A DNA stretch of 33,989 nucleotides, from the NCBI GenBank assembly GCA_949132985.1, contig CASCGD010000024.1, positions 1 through 33,989 of the forward strand. Reading direction: 5' to 3'. Positions 1-7,836 of the stretch are shown here, one piece after another. Source of the DNA: an uncultured Lachnospiraceae bacterium (GTDB taxonomy: Bacteria; Bacillota; Clostridia; Lachnospirales; Lachnospiraceae). A program made the position numbers and the translations under genes. Position 1 is the stretch's first letter; each line of letters begins with the position of its first letter. Under the pieces are notes generated by a model. The model had not been told where the DNA came from, did not search any database, and worked only from the letters and a program-made list of their open reading frames with translations.

Positions 1-42
1 ACGGTATTTCCTGTTGTTTTGCCAATCATATTTTTGCTACAC

Positions 43-744
43 CTATTTGGGTATAAAGTGGTTGCCCGCCACCCGCAGAATCAACGGATAATCCGCTCCC
101 ACCGCCTCTCGGACGGCACGGATCATTTCCAGTCCGAATCGGCAGCGGTTCTCAAAGCTTCCGCCGTATGCGTCGGTCCGCTTATTTGTCACCCCGGACA
201 AAAACTGTGCAATCATATACCCGGAATTGGCACACAACTCAATGGCGTCCGCTCCTGCCGCCCGCGCCCGTCCGGCCGCCCCGGCCGCGTTTTCAATGAC
301 GGTCCGTATTTCCTCCTGCGTCATTTCCCTTGGCACATCAGGAGAAAAAGAGGACGGAACCGCGGATGCACAGAGCGTATCACTGTCCCCGTATACTGCG
401 CCTGCATTTCCGTAGCGCCCGGTCTGCAAAAACTGGAGGCACAGCTTTGCGCCCTGGGCATGGACTCCCTCCGCCAGCCGTTTCATCCCCGGAAGGTAAC
501 GGTCATCGTCGAGGCGCATCATTTTTCCGTATCCCACGTACCGGTCAGTGGCCACACCGCCGGCAATGATCAGTGCCACGCCGCCCTTTGCACGCTCCAC
601 GTAAAAATTTAAAAGCTGGTCGTTCACATATCCGCCGTCCGGTCCCTCCTCGCAGTACATCATCGTCATGGACGTCATGACCGTGCGGTTTTTCAGCTCC
701 AGACTGCCAATGCTGAGCGGACTGTTTAAAAATCGATATTGCAT
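43..744 (-). CDS. Old Yellow Enzyme-type NADH:flavin oxidoreductase, C-terminally shortened
   Basis: Predicted FMN-dependent ene-reductase of the OYE / 2,4-dienoyl-CoA reductase group, which reduces activated C=C bonds. The protein opens with the family pattern (FLNSPLSIGSLELKNR), has a substrate/FMN region near residues 100-120 (LCLQFLQTGRYG) and the typical barrel segment ELCANSGYMIAQFLSG followed by NKRTDAYGGSFENRCRF near residues 168-200. The start is ATG at 744 with an AAGGAGGG ribosome binding site. The frame stops after 233 residues at GNHFIPK, where relatives continue for at least another 100 residues of barrel, including the FMN-phosphate end. It is therefore truncated, frameshifted or a remnant. 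It lies 3' of the acyl-CoA dehydrogenase on the same strand, so both may act on enoyl/acyl-CoA type substrates. The family call is sure; activity is doubtful. Confidence 0.8.
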   Translation of the reverse strand: MQYRFLNSPLSIGSLELKNRTVMTSMTMMYCEEGPDGGYVNDQLLNFYVERAKGGVALIIAGGVATDRYVGYGKMMRLDDDRYLPGMKRLAEGVHAQGAKLCLQFLQTGRYGNAGAVYGDSDTLCASAVPSSFSPDVPREMTQEEIRTVIENAAGAAGRARAAGADAIELCANSGYMIAQFLSGVTNKRTDAYGGSFENRCRFGLEMIRAVREAVGADYPLILRVAGNHFIPK

Positions 745-813
745 CCCTAATCCCTCCTTCAGTTCTCCAAACCCTTTCCGGCCGTCAGTTCCGGTCCTTT
801 GCCCCCGGGAGCA

Positions 814-2550
814 TTATGACCCGATCGGCGCATCCTTCTGTACATAACAGCCGTCCAGCACCTGTACATACTCCTGCCAGAACCGGAAATCCTTTTCCTT
901 ATCCACTACCGGGCCTCTCAAGGCTATCTGTGTCAGATAGTCCCTCTGAATTTCCGTATTCTCATAATTGTTTGCCTGGGTCAGTGCAAATTTATTGACG
1001 TCGCGGATAAAGAGCGCAAACATCTGGTCGATCAGCTCATCCTCCACGTCATTCAGCTTCGCGCCCTCAAGCACAAGCTGCGCGTACACGATCATCGTAA
1101 AGATTTCTCCATAATTAAGCATGTAGTCCATATTCTTCATCAGCGACGGGTCCGGCGCGTCTTTTGCCAGCATCTCGCGGAACTTCTCCACGATTTCCAG
1201 AAAGCGTTTTACATTTGGAAGATCCACGCTCTCATAGGCTTTCCGGTAATCCGGGAACGGAACCTTTGCCAGACCGCCGATGGTCTGTCTGAAGATATTG
1301 TCATCCTCTTTCATCTCCGAAACGATGCCGATCTCAGGATATTCTACGTTGCCAAAGAAATACTTCGGGATGAATTTCAGCACCAGTGCCATATTCACAT
1401 GCGCCGTACCCTCCAGGCGGAAGAGCGTATCCATCGTTGCGTAAGCGTCGGAAAGGAAGTTCTCTCTCTCGTAGCCCTTTGCGCAGACCACATCCATCAA
1501 AAGACGAATCACATCGCCGCCCTGGGTCGTCACCTTCATTTTCTGGATCGGGTTAAACAGCAGATATCGCCGGTCATCCGCGCTCATCATGCGGAAATAA
1601 TCACGGCTTCTGAGTGCGTACAGCTTCATCGCGTTTGTCCGGCAGAACGCCTCCGACAAAAATGCCCGGATATGCGGGAAATTCGTCACCTTACTGCCAT
1701 AAATCACACGGCGGTTTGCGTGCGTTACCGCCTCATACAGCGCATGCGCCGCGATGCCGGATGCAGAAAAGCCCAGCTGGAATTTTCCGATATTGACCGT
1801 CGCAAGACCGTCTGCAAACGCCTCGTCCCCGCGCTTGATAATATCCCGGTCGGTAATCGGATATTCGATCAGATCGAACTCACCCAGACGGCACTGGCCC
1901 AGACCCGGGCAATCGATGTCCTTCACATACTTGTAATTGCGGTGACGGCTGTCTACCACCCAGTTTGTCCACTCACCGGTCGTGGCGTTTTTTCCCATGG
2001 CGGAAACCTTGCTCGCAGTATGCGCGTTCCCTATGTAGTATTTGCTTCCGTTCGCCACGTAAACGCCCTCTCCCGTCTCGGTCAAATGCACCTCATTCGA
2101 GTAAAGATCCGCGCCATGCTCCTTCTCACTCATACCAAATGCGAATACATGGCCGTCTTTCAGGTCCTGCGCCAGCTCGCGCTTCTGCTCCTCGTTATCT
2201 CCCATCCAGATGGGGCCGATTCCCAGAATCGATACCTGAAGCGGGTACTGGTATGCCTCCCCGTAAAAACCTAAAATCTCGCTCATCGGGCAGAGCCGGT
2301 ACAGATCAAATCGCGCTTCTTCATCATCTCCGTATCCCTTTGCCGTCAGCATCGTAGCAAAAATTCCGTGTTCCTTTTGATATTGCATCCAATCATCCTG
2401 CCAAATGTATCCTTTTTCGTCATCCCGGATAGATTTCAGTCCCTTTTTTTCAAAAAACGCAATCGTATCCAGCATTGCCTTCCGACTCTTCACATCATAT
2501 TCTTCACCTGTAAATGTCTTCGGATTAAACAGCATACTTTTTTTACCCAT
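814..2550 (-). CDS. Acyl-CoA dehydrogenase family protein, long form
   Basis: FAD-dependent acyl-CoA dehydrogenase fold, about 578 residues against roughly 380 in the classic short-chain enzymes, so it belongs to an extended branch. Visible marks are FGMSEKEHGADLYSN (the TEPxAGSD-like flavin/substrate loop, around residue 140), NGSKYYIGNA, a helical C-terminal half, and LEGTAHVN where the Glu (about residue 380) sits at the place of the catalytic base in the YEGT motif of medium-chain acyl-CoA dehydrogenase. I chose ATG 2550 because AGGAGG lies about 8 bases upstream; an in-frame ATG at 2586 has no such site. A candidate promoter lies just upstream. The gene is divergent from a LysR regulator and precedes the OYE-type reductase, which suggests joint control. 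Substrate unknown. Confidence 0.88.
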   Translation of the reverse strand: MGKKSMLFNPKTFTGEEYDVKSRKAMLDTIAFFEKKGLKSIRDDEKGYIWQDDWMQYQKEHGIFATMLTAKGYGDDEEARFDLYRLCPMSEILGFYGEAYQYPLQVSILGIGPIWMGDNEEQKRELAQDLKDGHVFAFGMSEKEHGADLYSNEVHLTETGEGVYVANGSKYYIGNAHTASKVSAMGKNATTGEWTNWVVDSRHRNYKYVKDIDCPGLGQCRLGEFDLIEYPITDRDIIKRGDEAFADGLATVNIGKFQLGFSASGIAAHALYEAVTHANRRVIYGSKVTNFPHIRAFLSEAFCRTNAMKLYALRSRDYFRMMSADDRRYLLFNPIQKMKVTTQGGDVIRLLMDVVCAKGYERENFLSDAYATMDTLFRLEGTAHVNMALVLKFIPKYFFGNVEYPEIGIVSEMKEDDNIFRQTIGGLAKVPFPDYRKAYESVDLPNVKRFLEIVEKFREMLAKDAPDPSLMKNMDYMLNYGEIFTMIVYAQLVLEGAKLNDVEDELIDQMFALFIRDVNKFALTQANNYENTEIQRDYLTQIALRGPVVDKEKDFRFWQEYVQVLDGCYVQKDAPIGS

Positions 2551-2582
2551 CTTTTTTTCCTCCTCCATCGTTGAAAGTTCAT

Positions 2583-2612
2583 GCATTATTCATGGATTGC
2601 CTCAAAAGTCAA
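2583..2612 (-). promoter_or_regulatory. Candidate promoter of the acyl-CoA dehydrogenase gene
   Basis: TTGACT (2607-2612) and TAATGC (2583-2588) read on the minus strand are separated by 18 bp and would start transcription about 25 bases before the ATG at 2550. It lies in the intergenic space shared with the divergent LysR gene, where such regulators usually bind. Assigned by pattern only. Confidence 0.4.
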
Positions 2613-2740
2613 TGCACAAAATCCACAAAAAACTTATAAATTCAATCCATCTTTATGTTTAAATTAACATGAAAGTGTGGTAAAGTAAAATTCGTAATAG
2701 GCAACAACTGATACATCAGATGTATGAATTGAGGAAAAAT

Positions 2741-3688
2741 ATGAATCTTGACATGAATATGATTTTAAGCTTTAAAAAGGTGGCGGAGCTGCAGCACGTG
2801 AGCAAAGCAGCAGAGGAGCTTTACATTTCCCAGGCACATTTGAGCCGCATCATCGCAGCTCCGGAAAAGGAAATCGGCGCTCCGCTGTTTGACCGCAGCG
2901 GGCGCGGAATCACCTTAAACGCATGCGGAAAGCTCTACTACGACTATGTTTTGAGGATTCTGGCGCTGCTGGACGAATCGATAAAAAATGTGCGCGAGGA
3001 GCATCTGCGAAGCCAGATTCAGCTGATCGTCAGCACAAACGTTGGGGCCTATCTGCCAGACCTGTTCCAGAATCTGCTGGACGTCATGCCGAATATTCGC
3101 TTCAAGCAGTATTCCCTGTCCAGAAACGGCCTGCAGCGGTATATGAAAAACAACCGCACGGACTTTCATCTCATCTGCCCGCCGGAAGACAGTGAAGATC
3201 TGATCTCCTTCCCGCTTCACAAAGAAACAGCCGTTGTCATTTATCCGGAAAATCACTGGCTGGAAGGCAGAGAAAAGGTCTTCATGCACGAGCTGGCCCA
3301 GGAAAATTTTGTGGGCGTCAATCAGGGCTACGGTGCCAGAGATGCGGTGGAAATTATGTACCGGGAGCATCAGTTTAAGCCAAATTTTGTCATCGAGACG
3401 GCGGATACGGCCATGGTAAGCGCCTATGTCCGCAAGGGCTTGGGAATCGGCGTCGTTCCCAAAGCAATCATTTTAAAGGATACCTATTTTCGAAATCATT
3501 TCTGCCATTTCGAGGAGGATGTCTATGGGATTGTTGCGCTGGAGTGGAAGCGGGAGCGTGTATTAAATGATATCGATATCGCGTTCTGCAATATGTCACT
3601 GCGCCATTTTCATGAATTGGGGAAAGTCGTAGGGACAAATTTTCATGAGGAAGTACCTGTGTTGGAGGATTTTATAGAAGTGGGTTAA
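2741..3688 (+). CDS. LysR-family transcriptional regulator
   Basis: Predicted DNA-binding regulator of 315 residues, the usual LysR length. The N-terminal winged helix-turn-helix is plain (FKKVAELQHVSKAAEELYIS, then QAHLSRIIAAPEKEIGAPLF with the usual LFDR block). Position 'AAPEKEIG' replaces the more common 'LEKELG'. The rest is the periplasmic-binding-like effector domain, including GLGIGVVPKAI near the C-terminus. The start is ATG 2741, with GAGG six bases upstream; ATG 2720 in the same frame has no ribosome site. It is divergent from the acyl-CoA dehydrogenase/OYE pair, the classic arrangement for a LysR protein that controls its neighbour in response to a pathway metabolite. The ligand is unknown. 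Confidence 0.9.
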   Translation: MNLDMNMILSFKKVAELQHVSKAAEELYISQAHLSRIIAAPEKEIGAPLFDRSGRGITLNACGKLYYDYVLRILALLDESIKNVREEHLRSQIQLIVSTNVGAYLPDLFQNLLDVMPNIRFKQYSLSRNGLQRYMKNNRTDFHLICPPEDSEDLISFPLHKETAVVIYPENHWLEGREKVFMHELAQENFVGVNQGYGARDAVEIMYREHQFKPNFVIETADTAMVSAYVRKGLGIGVVPKAIILKDTYFRNHFCHFEEDVYGIVALEWKRERVLNDIDIAFCNMSLRHFHELGKVVGTNFHEEVPVLEDFIEVG

Positions 3689-3701
3689 GTGGGATTTTTT
3701 A

Positions 3702-3735
3702 TCAAAAAAGAGCCGCCACTGCCAAAGTGACGGCT
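3702..3735 (-). terminator. Rho-independent terminator of the amidase gene
   Basis: Inverted repeat AGCCGCCACT (3711-3720) / AGTGACGGCT (3726-3735), 10 bp arms with one mismatch and a 5-base loop. On the minus strand it is followed by CTTTTTTG. It sits 18 bases after the stop of the amidase gene. The plus-strand side has no T tract, so it is oriented for the amidase transcript. Confidence 0.85.
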
Positions 3736-3752
3736 ATCCCCTCTCTAAAACT

Positions 3753-4844
3753 CTAATCCAAAAACTGATCGATTCCGTTGGCAATGCCCGTTACCATTTT
3801 ATACTGGTAATCGTCTGTCGCAAGCTTCGCGTCCTCGGCGGGATTGGTCATATACCCCATCTCCACGATTGTGACCGGAACCTGACACCAGTTGATACCG
3901 CTCATGGTATCGGTTTCCCACACATACTCTTTTTTACATCCGGCCGATTCCACAATCGCATCCAATATGTGGGTGGCCAACTCCTTGCTCTGCTGATAAA
4001 AAGCGGCGTTGTACGGATTGTCCGGTGTCTGACAGATTGTCATTGCCCCGTTTGCGGACTCGTTTTCCGAACCATTCGCATGAATCCGGATAAATGCGTC
4101 CGCATCCGTCTCATTTGCGACTGCTGCCCGCTCGGCGTTGCTGATATTCACATCGTTTTTTGTGCGGACCATCACCACCTCATAACCGCGGTTTTCCAGC
4201 TCCTCCTGAAGCTTCAGTGAAACCAACAAAGTCAGCTCATATTCATTCAGCCCGCTTACCTTTCCCGCTGTCCCCGAAGATACCTTTGCCTTCATCTCAG
4301 ACGCCCCCGGGCCAACCGGCTCCTTGTCATAATTTCCTTTCGACTGATGCCCCGCATCAATCACAACCAGATAACCGTTACTCCCTGCCGTTTTCTCCCT
4401 CAGATAATCACTCGAAACATAATACCTGCAGCCCTCATAAAAAATTTGCCACCAGTTATTTTTTTCTTCGATTCCCTGAACGACCTCATGGCTTTTCAGC
4501 GTAGCTATTTTTTCAGAATGAACGTCCGGCTGTGCGCGGACATTTACCGTGCTCGTCGTATACAATTCGACTGTTTCTGCCGGCTCTTCCATAAGCTCTT
4601 CCTCCGGCTCTTCGACCGGTTCTTCTGGTTCCTCATTTTCAGCTTTCTCCCCCGAATCGTCCTTCTCCGGTTTCTCTTCTTCCGGTTCTTTCTCCGGCAA
4701 GTCCCCCTCTAATTCGTCGGATACGGACGCATCTGCCTTCCCGGCCGCTCCGGAGGCTGTCTCATCTTTTTTCCCACAGCTCATCAGCAGAACCGCCATG
4801 GTCGCCAGCAAAATAACGGCGCATATTTTCCTGTAGCTTTTCAT
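3753..4844 (-). CDS. Lipoprotein N-acetylmuramoyl-L-alanine amidase with SH3 domain
   Basis: Predicted zinc amidase (Amidase_3 family) that cuts the MurNAc-L-Ala bond of peptidoglycan at the outer face of the membrane. Residues 1-23 are a lipoprotein signal (lipobox LLMSC, Cys23). Residues about 30-92 are a Glu/Pro/Lys-rich linker, 95-150 a bacterial SH3 domain ([19 protein letters not shown]), and 158-362 the catalytic domain. Likely metal ligands are His166 (IDAGHQ), Glu203 (NEYEL) and His255 (RIHANG), and the catalytic Glu is Glu328 (VEMGYMTNP). The gene is monocistronic: own promoter, own terminator, and an 86-base leader with two palindromes. The ribosome site is a GGGGGG tract 8 bases before the ATG. 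The length is complete and all key residues are present. Confidence 0.92.
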   Translation of the reverse strand: MKSYRKICAVILLATMAVLLMSCGKKDETASGAAGKADASVSDELEGDLPEKEPEEEKPEKDDSGEKAENEEPEEPVEEPEEELMEEPAETVELYTTSTVNVRAQPDVHSEKIATLKSHEVVQGIEEKNNWWQIFYEGCRYYVSSDYLREKTAGSNGYLVVIDAGHQSKGNYDKEPVGPGASEMKAKVSSGTAGKVSGLNEYELTLLVSLKLQEELENRGYEVVMVRTKNDVNISNAERAAVANETDADAFIRIHANGSENESANGAMTICQTPDNPYNAAFYQQSKELATHILDAIVESAGCKKEYVWETDTMSGINWCQVPVTIVEMGYMTNPAEDAKLATDDYQYKMVTGIANGIDQFLD

Positions 4845-4863
4845 TCATTTAACCCCCCTGCAT

Positions 4864-4877
4864 GTTTAGATCTAAAC
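4864..4877. promoter_or_regulatory. 14-bp perfect palindrome in the amidase leader
   Basis: GTTTAGATCTAAAC is a perfect palindrome located between the predicted transcription start (about 4930) and the ribosome site of the amidase gene. It could be an operator for a dimeric repressor. No matching regulator is encoded beside it. Confidence 0.4.
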
Positions 4878-4896
4878 TATATTTTTATATACATTT

Positions 4897-4918
4897 TTCA
4901 GACCAAAAGCGGTCTGAA
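4897..4918 (-). promoter_or_regulatory. Perfect 8-bp hairpin in the amidase 5' leader
   Basis: TTCAGACC / GGTCTGAA with the 6-base loop AAAAGC, inside the predicted amidase leader. It has no T tract on either side, so it is not a simple terminator. It may be an mRNA-stabilising 5' stem or an operator. Confidence 0.4.
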
Positions 4919-4936
4919 CATAACATCTCGCATCTT

Positions 4937-4975
4937 ATTATCGCCTCGTCAGCTGAAATTTGCAAGATATTTTTG
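4937..4975 (-). promoter_or_regulatory. Amidase promoter with a block shared with the tlpA-like gene
   Basis: On the minus strand: -35 TTGCAA (4960-4965), 17-bp spacer, -10 GATAAT (4937-4942). The block is nearly identical to 8549-8587 upstream of the TlpA-like lipoprotein: ATTATCGCCT, then 12 unrelated bases, then TTTGCAAGAT and a TTTTTG tail on the plus strand, with one mismatch in 27 compared bases. Identical spacing around variable bases argues for a functional promoter/operator. Confidence 0.65.
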
Positions 4976-5097
4976 CCCTTCCCTCCCGGAAGTCGTAATA
5001 ATTCGTTACTTTCACACCCGAGCCATAGCATGCCCTCTGGGTACGCACTTGCTGCAGGAGAACATGATTCAGACAGCAGTTTGGCCTTCGCGAAGCG

Positions 5098-5132
5098 GTC
5101 CGAAACAAGCGCCGGTGGCGCTTGTTTCGGAC
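5098..5132. repeat. Perfect inverted repeat, 16-bp arms with 3-base loop
   Basis: GTCCGAAACAAGCGCC (5098-5113), loop GGT, GGCGCTTGTTTCGGAC (5117-5132): 16 of 16 pairs, GC-rich. It is flanked by GGTCC/GGACC-like sequence and the small palindrome CTTCGCGAAG (5086-5095). No T tract follows on either strand, so a terminator is unlikely. It fits a REP/MITE-like intergenic element or a structured RNA. Confidence 0.8.
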
Positions 5133-5215
5133 GGACCGGAGTGGTACGAAGACTTTTCATATCCAGGCTGTCCGCTTCCAAATTTATTCCATATGCCGTC
5201 ACATATTTTTGGGAA

Positions 5216-5243
5216 TTGACAAAACAAACTTTTTACTTATAAT
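5216..5243 (+). promoter_or_regulatory. Strong sigma-A type promoter of the MATE gene
   Basis: TTGACA (5216-5221), 16-bp spacer, TATAAT (5238-5243): both hexamers match consensus exactly. Transcription would start near 5250, leaving a leader of about 100 bases before the ATG at 5353. Confidence 0.8.
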
Positions 5244-5352
5244 TGTAGCAGGCAATTGAAAACAAGAACACAGACAGCCGCGTCTGACCCGATCAGAAAC
5301 AGGCAGCGCAGCTCGTCAAATACATCTTATCACATGATTTAGAGGTAGTGCC

Positions 5353-6741
5353 ATGAATTTCACAAGAGAAAAAACAGAAGCAGCGATCGACAAAAAGGCA
5401 TTTTACAGAAACCTTGCAAGGCTCGCCCTGCCCATCTCGCTCCAGAGCCTGATGCTCGCGTCGGTTGCCGCCGGCGACGCGCTGATGCTGGGAAAAGTCG
5501 CCCAGAATGAAATGACCGCCGTCTCCCTGGCGACCCAGATTCAATTCGTCCAGAACATGTTCCTCTCGGCTGTCACGATGGCGGGCGCCATCCTCGGGGC
5601 GCAGTACTGGGGCAAAGGCGACCGGAGGACACTGGAAGATATCTTTCATCTGATGCTCCGGTTCTGCGGCATCCTGTCCGTTGTATTTTTTCTGGCCTGC
5701 GAGCTGGCGCCGGAGCTTTTGATGCGCATTTTTGCCAGTGACGCATCACTGATCGCCGTAGGCAGCTCCTATCTGCGCATTGCGGGCTGGTCATACCTGC
5801 TCACAGGAATCTCCCAGTGCTATCTGACGATCATGAAGATTTCGGAGCACATCAAACCCGGAGCACTGATCAGCTCCTGCGCGGTGCTTTTAAACATAGG
5901 GCTGAACGCGGTGTTCATCTTCGGACTGTTCGGAGCACCTCGCATGCAGGCCCGGGGTGCGGCGCTGGCCACCACCATCTCCCGCGTCATCGAGCTGACG
6001 CTGTGCGTCGCGGCATCCTCCGGGAAATCTTATATCCGGCCCGTCTTTCGGCGGCTGATGCGCGTACCAAGACAGCTGAAAGCCGATTTTATCCGGCAAT
6101 GCCTTCCCCTTATGGGCGGCTCTCTGTGCTGGGGCATCGGTTTTACATCCTACACGGCGATCATGGGGCACATGGGCACCGACGCCGCAGCTGCAAATTC
6201 GGTGGCAGCGGTGGTCCGGGACCTGATCTGCTGCATGTGCAACGGAATCGGCAGCGCTGCCGGCATCCTCGTGGGAAACGAGCTTGGCGCCGGGCGGCTT
6301 GAGACGGGCAGAGTATACGGGACAAAACTGAAAAACATCTCCTATGTCATCGGCTTTCTCTCCACAGCGCTTGTGCTTGCGGTGACGCCGCTTGTCGTTG
6401 GGATGGTCATTCTGACGGATCAGGCGCGGGAGTATCTGACAGGGATGATGGTGATCATGTCCATATACATGATCGGACGCTGCGTCAATACCGTCACGAT
6501 CAACGGCGTGCTCGACGGCGGCGGCGACACGATCTTCGACATGTACAGCCTGATCGTCTGCATGTGGATGATCGCCATTCCGCTGGCGCTCATGGGAGCG
6601 TTTGTCCTGCACTGGTCGCCGCTTACAGTCTATGCCTGCACCTGTCTGGACGAGGTCGGAAAAATTCCGTGGGTAATGATGCGCTTTCGGAAATATAAAT
6701 GGGTACAGGATCTGACAAGGCAGGGCGACGCGCTTCTCTGA
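5353..6741 (+). CDS. MATE-family efflux transporter
   Basis: Predicted 12-helix Na+ or H+ coupled antiporter of the multidrug and toxin extrusion family in the cytoplasmic membrane, 462 residues, the normal MATE length. The N-terminal half shows the family pattern (LARLALPISLQSLMLASVAAGD ... MLGKVAQNEMTAVSLATQIQF) and the second half repeats the same two-domain logic (QCLPLMGGSLCWGIGF). Alternating hydrophobic stretches fit 12 segments. ATG 5353 is preceded by AGAGGTAG, a moderate ribosome site, and by a consensus promoter. The gene ends 5 bases before the end of the convergent polyferredoxin gene, with no obvious terminator in between. The exported substrate cannot be inferred. Confidence 0.92.
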   Translation: MNFTREKTEAAIDKKAFYRNLARLALPISLQSLMLASVAAGDALMLGKVAQNEMTAVSLATQIQFVQNMFLSAVTMAGAILGAQYWGKGDRRTLEDIFHLMLRFCGILSVVFFLACELAPELLMRIFASDASLIAVGSSYLRIAGWSYLLTGISQCYLTIMKISEHIKPGALISSCAVLLNIGLNAVFIFGLFGAPRMQARGAALATTISRVIELTLCVAASSGKSYIRPVFRRLMRVPRQLKADFIRQCLPLMGGSLCWGIGFTSYTAIMGHMGTDAAAANSVAAVVRDLICCMCNGIGSAAGILVGNELGAGRLETGRVYGTKLKNISYVIGFLSTALVLAVTPLVVGMVILTDQAREYLTGMMVIMSIYMIGRCVNTVTINGVLDGGGDTIFDMYSLIVCMWMIAIPLALMGAFVLHWSPLTVYACTCLDEVGKIPWVMMRFRKYKWVQDLTRQGDALL

Positions 6742-6746
6742 GAGCA

Positions 6747-7586
6747 TCAGGTGATTGTTTTTCTTTTCACAGATAAGCGCAGCGCGTCGGCCGGACAGCT
6801 GTCAACACATTTTCCGCATCGGATGCACTCTGCGTCGGCCGGATGCTCCGCCGGATTTACACACATATCACACACCTTCCGGCACGCCTGGCAGTGGGTG
6901 CATTTATCCTTATCCACAGCAAGCTGGACAACCGATATGCGGTTAAAAGGTGCATAAAATGCCCCCAGGGGACACAAATATTTACAGAACGGACGAGAGA
7001 TCATCACGCTCAGAATAATTATGAAAATAAGCAGGCCAAACTTCCACGTAAACAGCTTTCCAAGCACTGCAAATAATTCCGTATTTGTAAAGGATAGCAG
7101 AATCCCCGACAGCGTGCCGGAAGGACACAGATACTTGCAAAATACCGGTGTCATCTTAAACAGAGCCGGAAGAATAAAGACCATCGTTATCAGTATCGCA
7201 TATTTCAGCTTTCTCAGCAGCCCATCTCCCCTGAATGTTCTGATCTTCACCGGGAACGGAATTTTATGCAGCAAATCCTGAAAAAAACCAAACGGACAGA
7301 TCAGCCCGCAGATCAGCCTGCCAAAAACCGCTCCGAAAAAAATCAGCAGTCCCAGCACATAATAGGGGAACTTAAATCTGTAACCGGAGATGATACTTTG
7401 CAGGGAACCGATCGGGCAGGCTCCCACAGCCCCGGGACAGGAATAGCAGTTTAATCCCGGAACGCAGACATTTTTCACTGCGCCTCCGTAAATTTCCCCT
7501 GTGAAAAAGCCCCTGAAATTTGCGTTTTGAATGAGTGCGGCAATCCCCTGGATCACCATCCTTCTTTTATCATCCAAGGCCAACAC
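6747..7586 (-). CDS. Membrane polyferredoxin (NapH/MauN-like 4Fe-4S protein)
   Basis: Predicted electron-transfer membrane protein of 279 residues with several transmembrane helices and Cys-rich loops: CYSCPGAVGACPIG near residue 50, CGLICPFG near 92, CKYLCPSG near 150 and CKYLCPLG near 203. The C-terminus carries a ferredoxin part (CTHCQACRKVCDMC and CIRCGKCVDSCP). It would pass electrons across or along the membrane. The most likely start is GTG 7586, overlapping the end of the 45-aa CxxC gene by 17 bases, with GGAG close upstream; TTG three bases later is also possible. Its neighbours (CxxC mini-protein, TlpA-like lipoprotein) suggest that it feeds reductant to an extracellular thiol pathway. 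Exact partner unknown. Confidence 0.85.
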   Translation of the reverse strand: MLALDDKRRMVIQGIAALIQNANFRGFFTGEIYGGAVKNVCVPGLNCYSCPGAVGACPIGSLQSIISGYRFKFPYYVLGLLIFFGAVFGRLICGLICPFGFFQDLLHKIPFPVKIRTFRGDGLLRKLKYAILITMVFILPALFKMTPVFCKYLCPSGTLSGILLSFTNTELFAVLGKLFTWKFGLLIFIIILSVMISRPFCKYLCPLGAFYAPFNRISVVQLAVDKDKCTHCQACRKVCDMCVNPAEHPADAECIRCGKCVDSCPADALRLSVKRKTIT

Positions 7587-7707
7587 ACTCCAGACATATG
7601 TTTACGGCTTTCACAAATACCTGTCTGTTCTGTCCCTCCATAACACCGATAATTATGAGTGCCGCCGACAAGATTAACGCTGCCATCGTCTGATATTTTC
7701 GTTTCAT
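7570..7707 (-). CDS. Small membrane protein with C-terminal CxxC (CD1871A-like)
   Basis: A 45-residue protein: a short basic N-terminus (MKRKYQ), one hydrophobic helix (MAALILSAALIIIGVM), then a short outer segment ending in ICLECVGLG with the CxxC pair at residues 38 and 41. This matches what I know as the CD1871A family of CXXC mini-proteins, found beside membrane 4Fe-4S proteins in Clostridia. The start is ATG 7707 because GGAGGAAC lies just upstream; the open frame extends further but that part looks like non-coding palindromic sequence. The stop overlaps the polyferredoxin start by 17 bases, so translation is probably coupled. Probable role: a membrane-anchored dithiol relaying electrons between the polyferredoxin and the TlpA-like protein (inference). 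Confidence 0.75.
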   Translation of the reverse strand: MKRKYQTMAALILSAALIIIGVMEGQNRQVFVKAVNICLECVGLG

Positions 7708-7836
7708 ATCTGTTCCTCCATTTCCATCTGCTGCGTTGGCCTCACGCAACGATGCCGTCGCATCGCCTCGTTCAGCCGCCTTGCAGACTGAAAATTCATT
7801 CTGCGTCATTTAGCTGAAAATGAACGTGTCCGCACA

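Larger units (their letters stand above)
4845..5352. other. 508-bp intergenic region between amidase and MATE genes
   Basis: The gap holds the amidase leader and promoter on the left (4845-4975), a long perfect hairpin (5098-5132) in the middle and the MATE promoter on the right (5216-5243). Open frames exist on both strands across it (a 105-codon minus frame and a 126-codon plus frame). Neither has a ribosome site or a recognisable domain, and both run through the hairpin, so I regard the centre as non-coding. Its palindromic nature suggests a dispersed intergenic repeat. Confidence 0.6.

Noticed and set aside
1399-2274. Antisense open frame of 291 codons opposite the acyl-CoA dehydrogenase
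   Set aside because: Shadow of a clear enzyme gene; no domain or start signal.
4862-5242. Open frames on both strands (126 and 105 codons) between the amidase and MATE genes
   Set aside because: No ribosome site, no recognisable domain, and both cross a perfect hairpin and at least one predicted promoter. Composition fits a non-coding repeat.
5890-6747. Antisense open frame of 285 codons opposite the MATE gene
   Set aside because: His/Asp/Gln-rich shadow translation of a conserved membrane protein.
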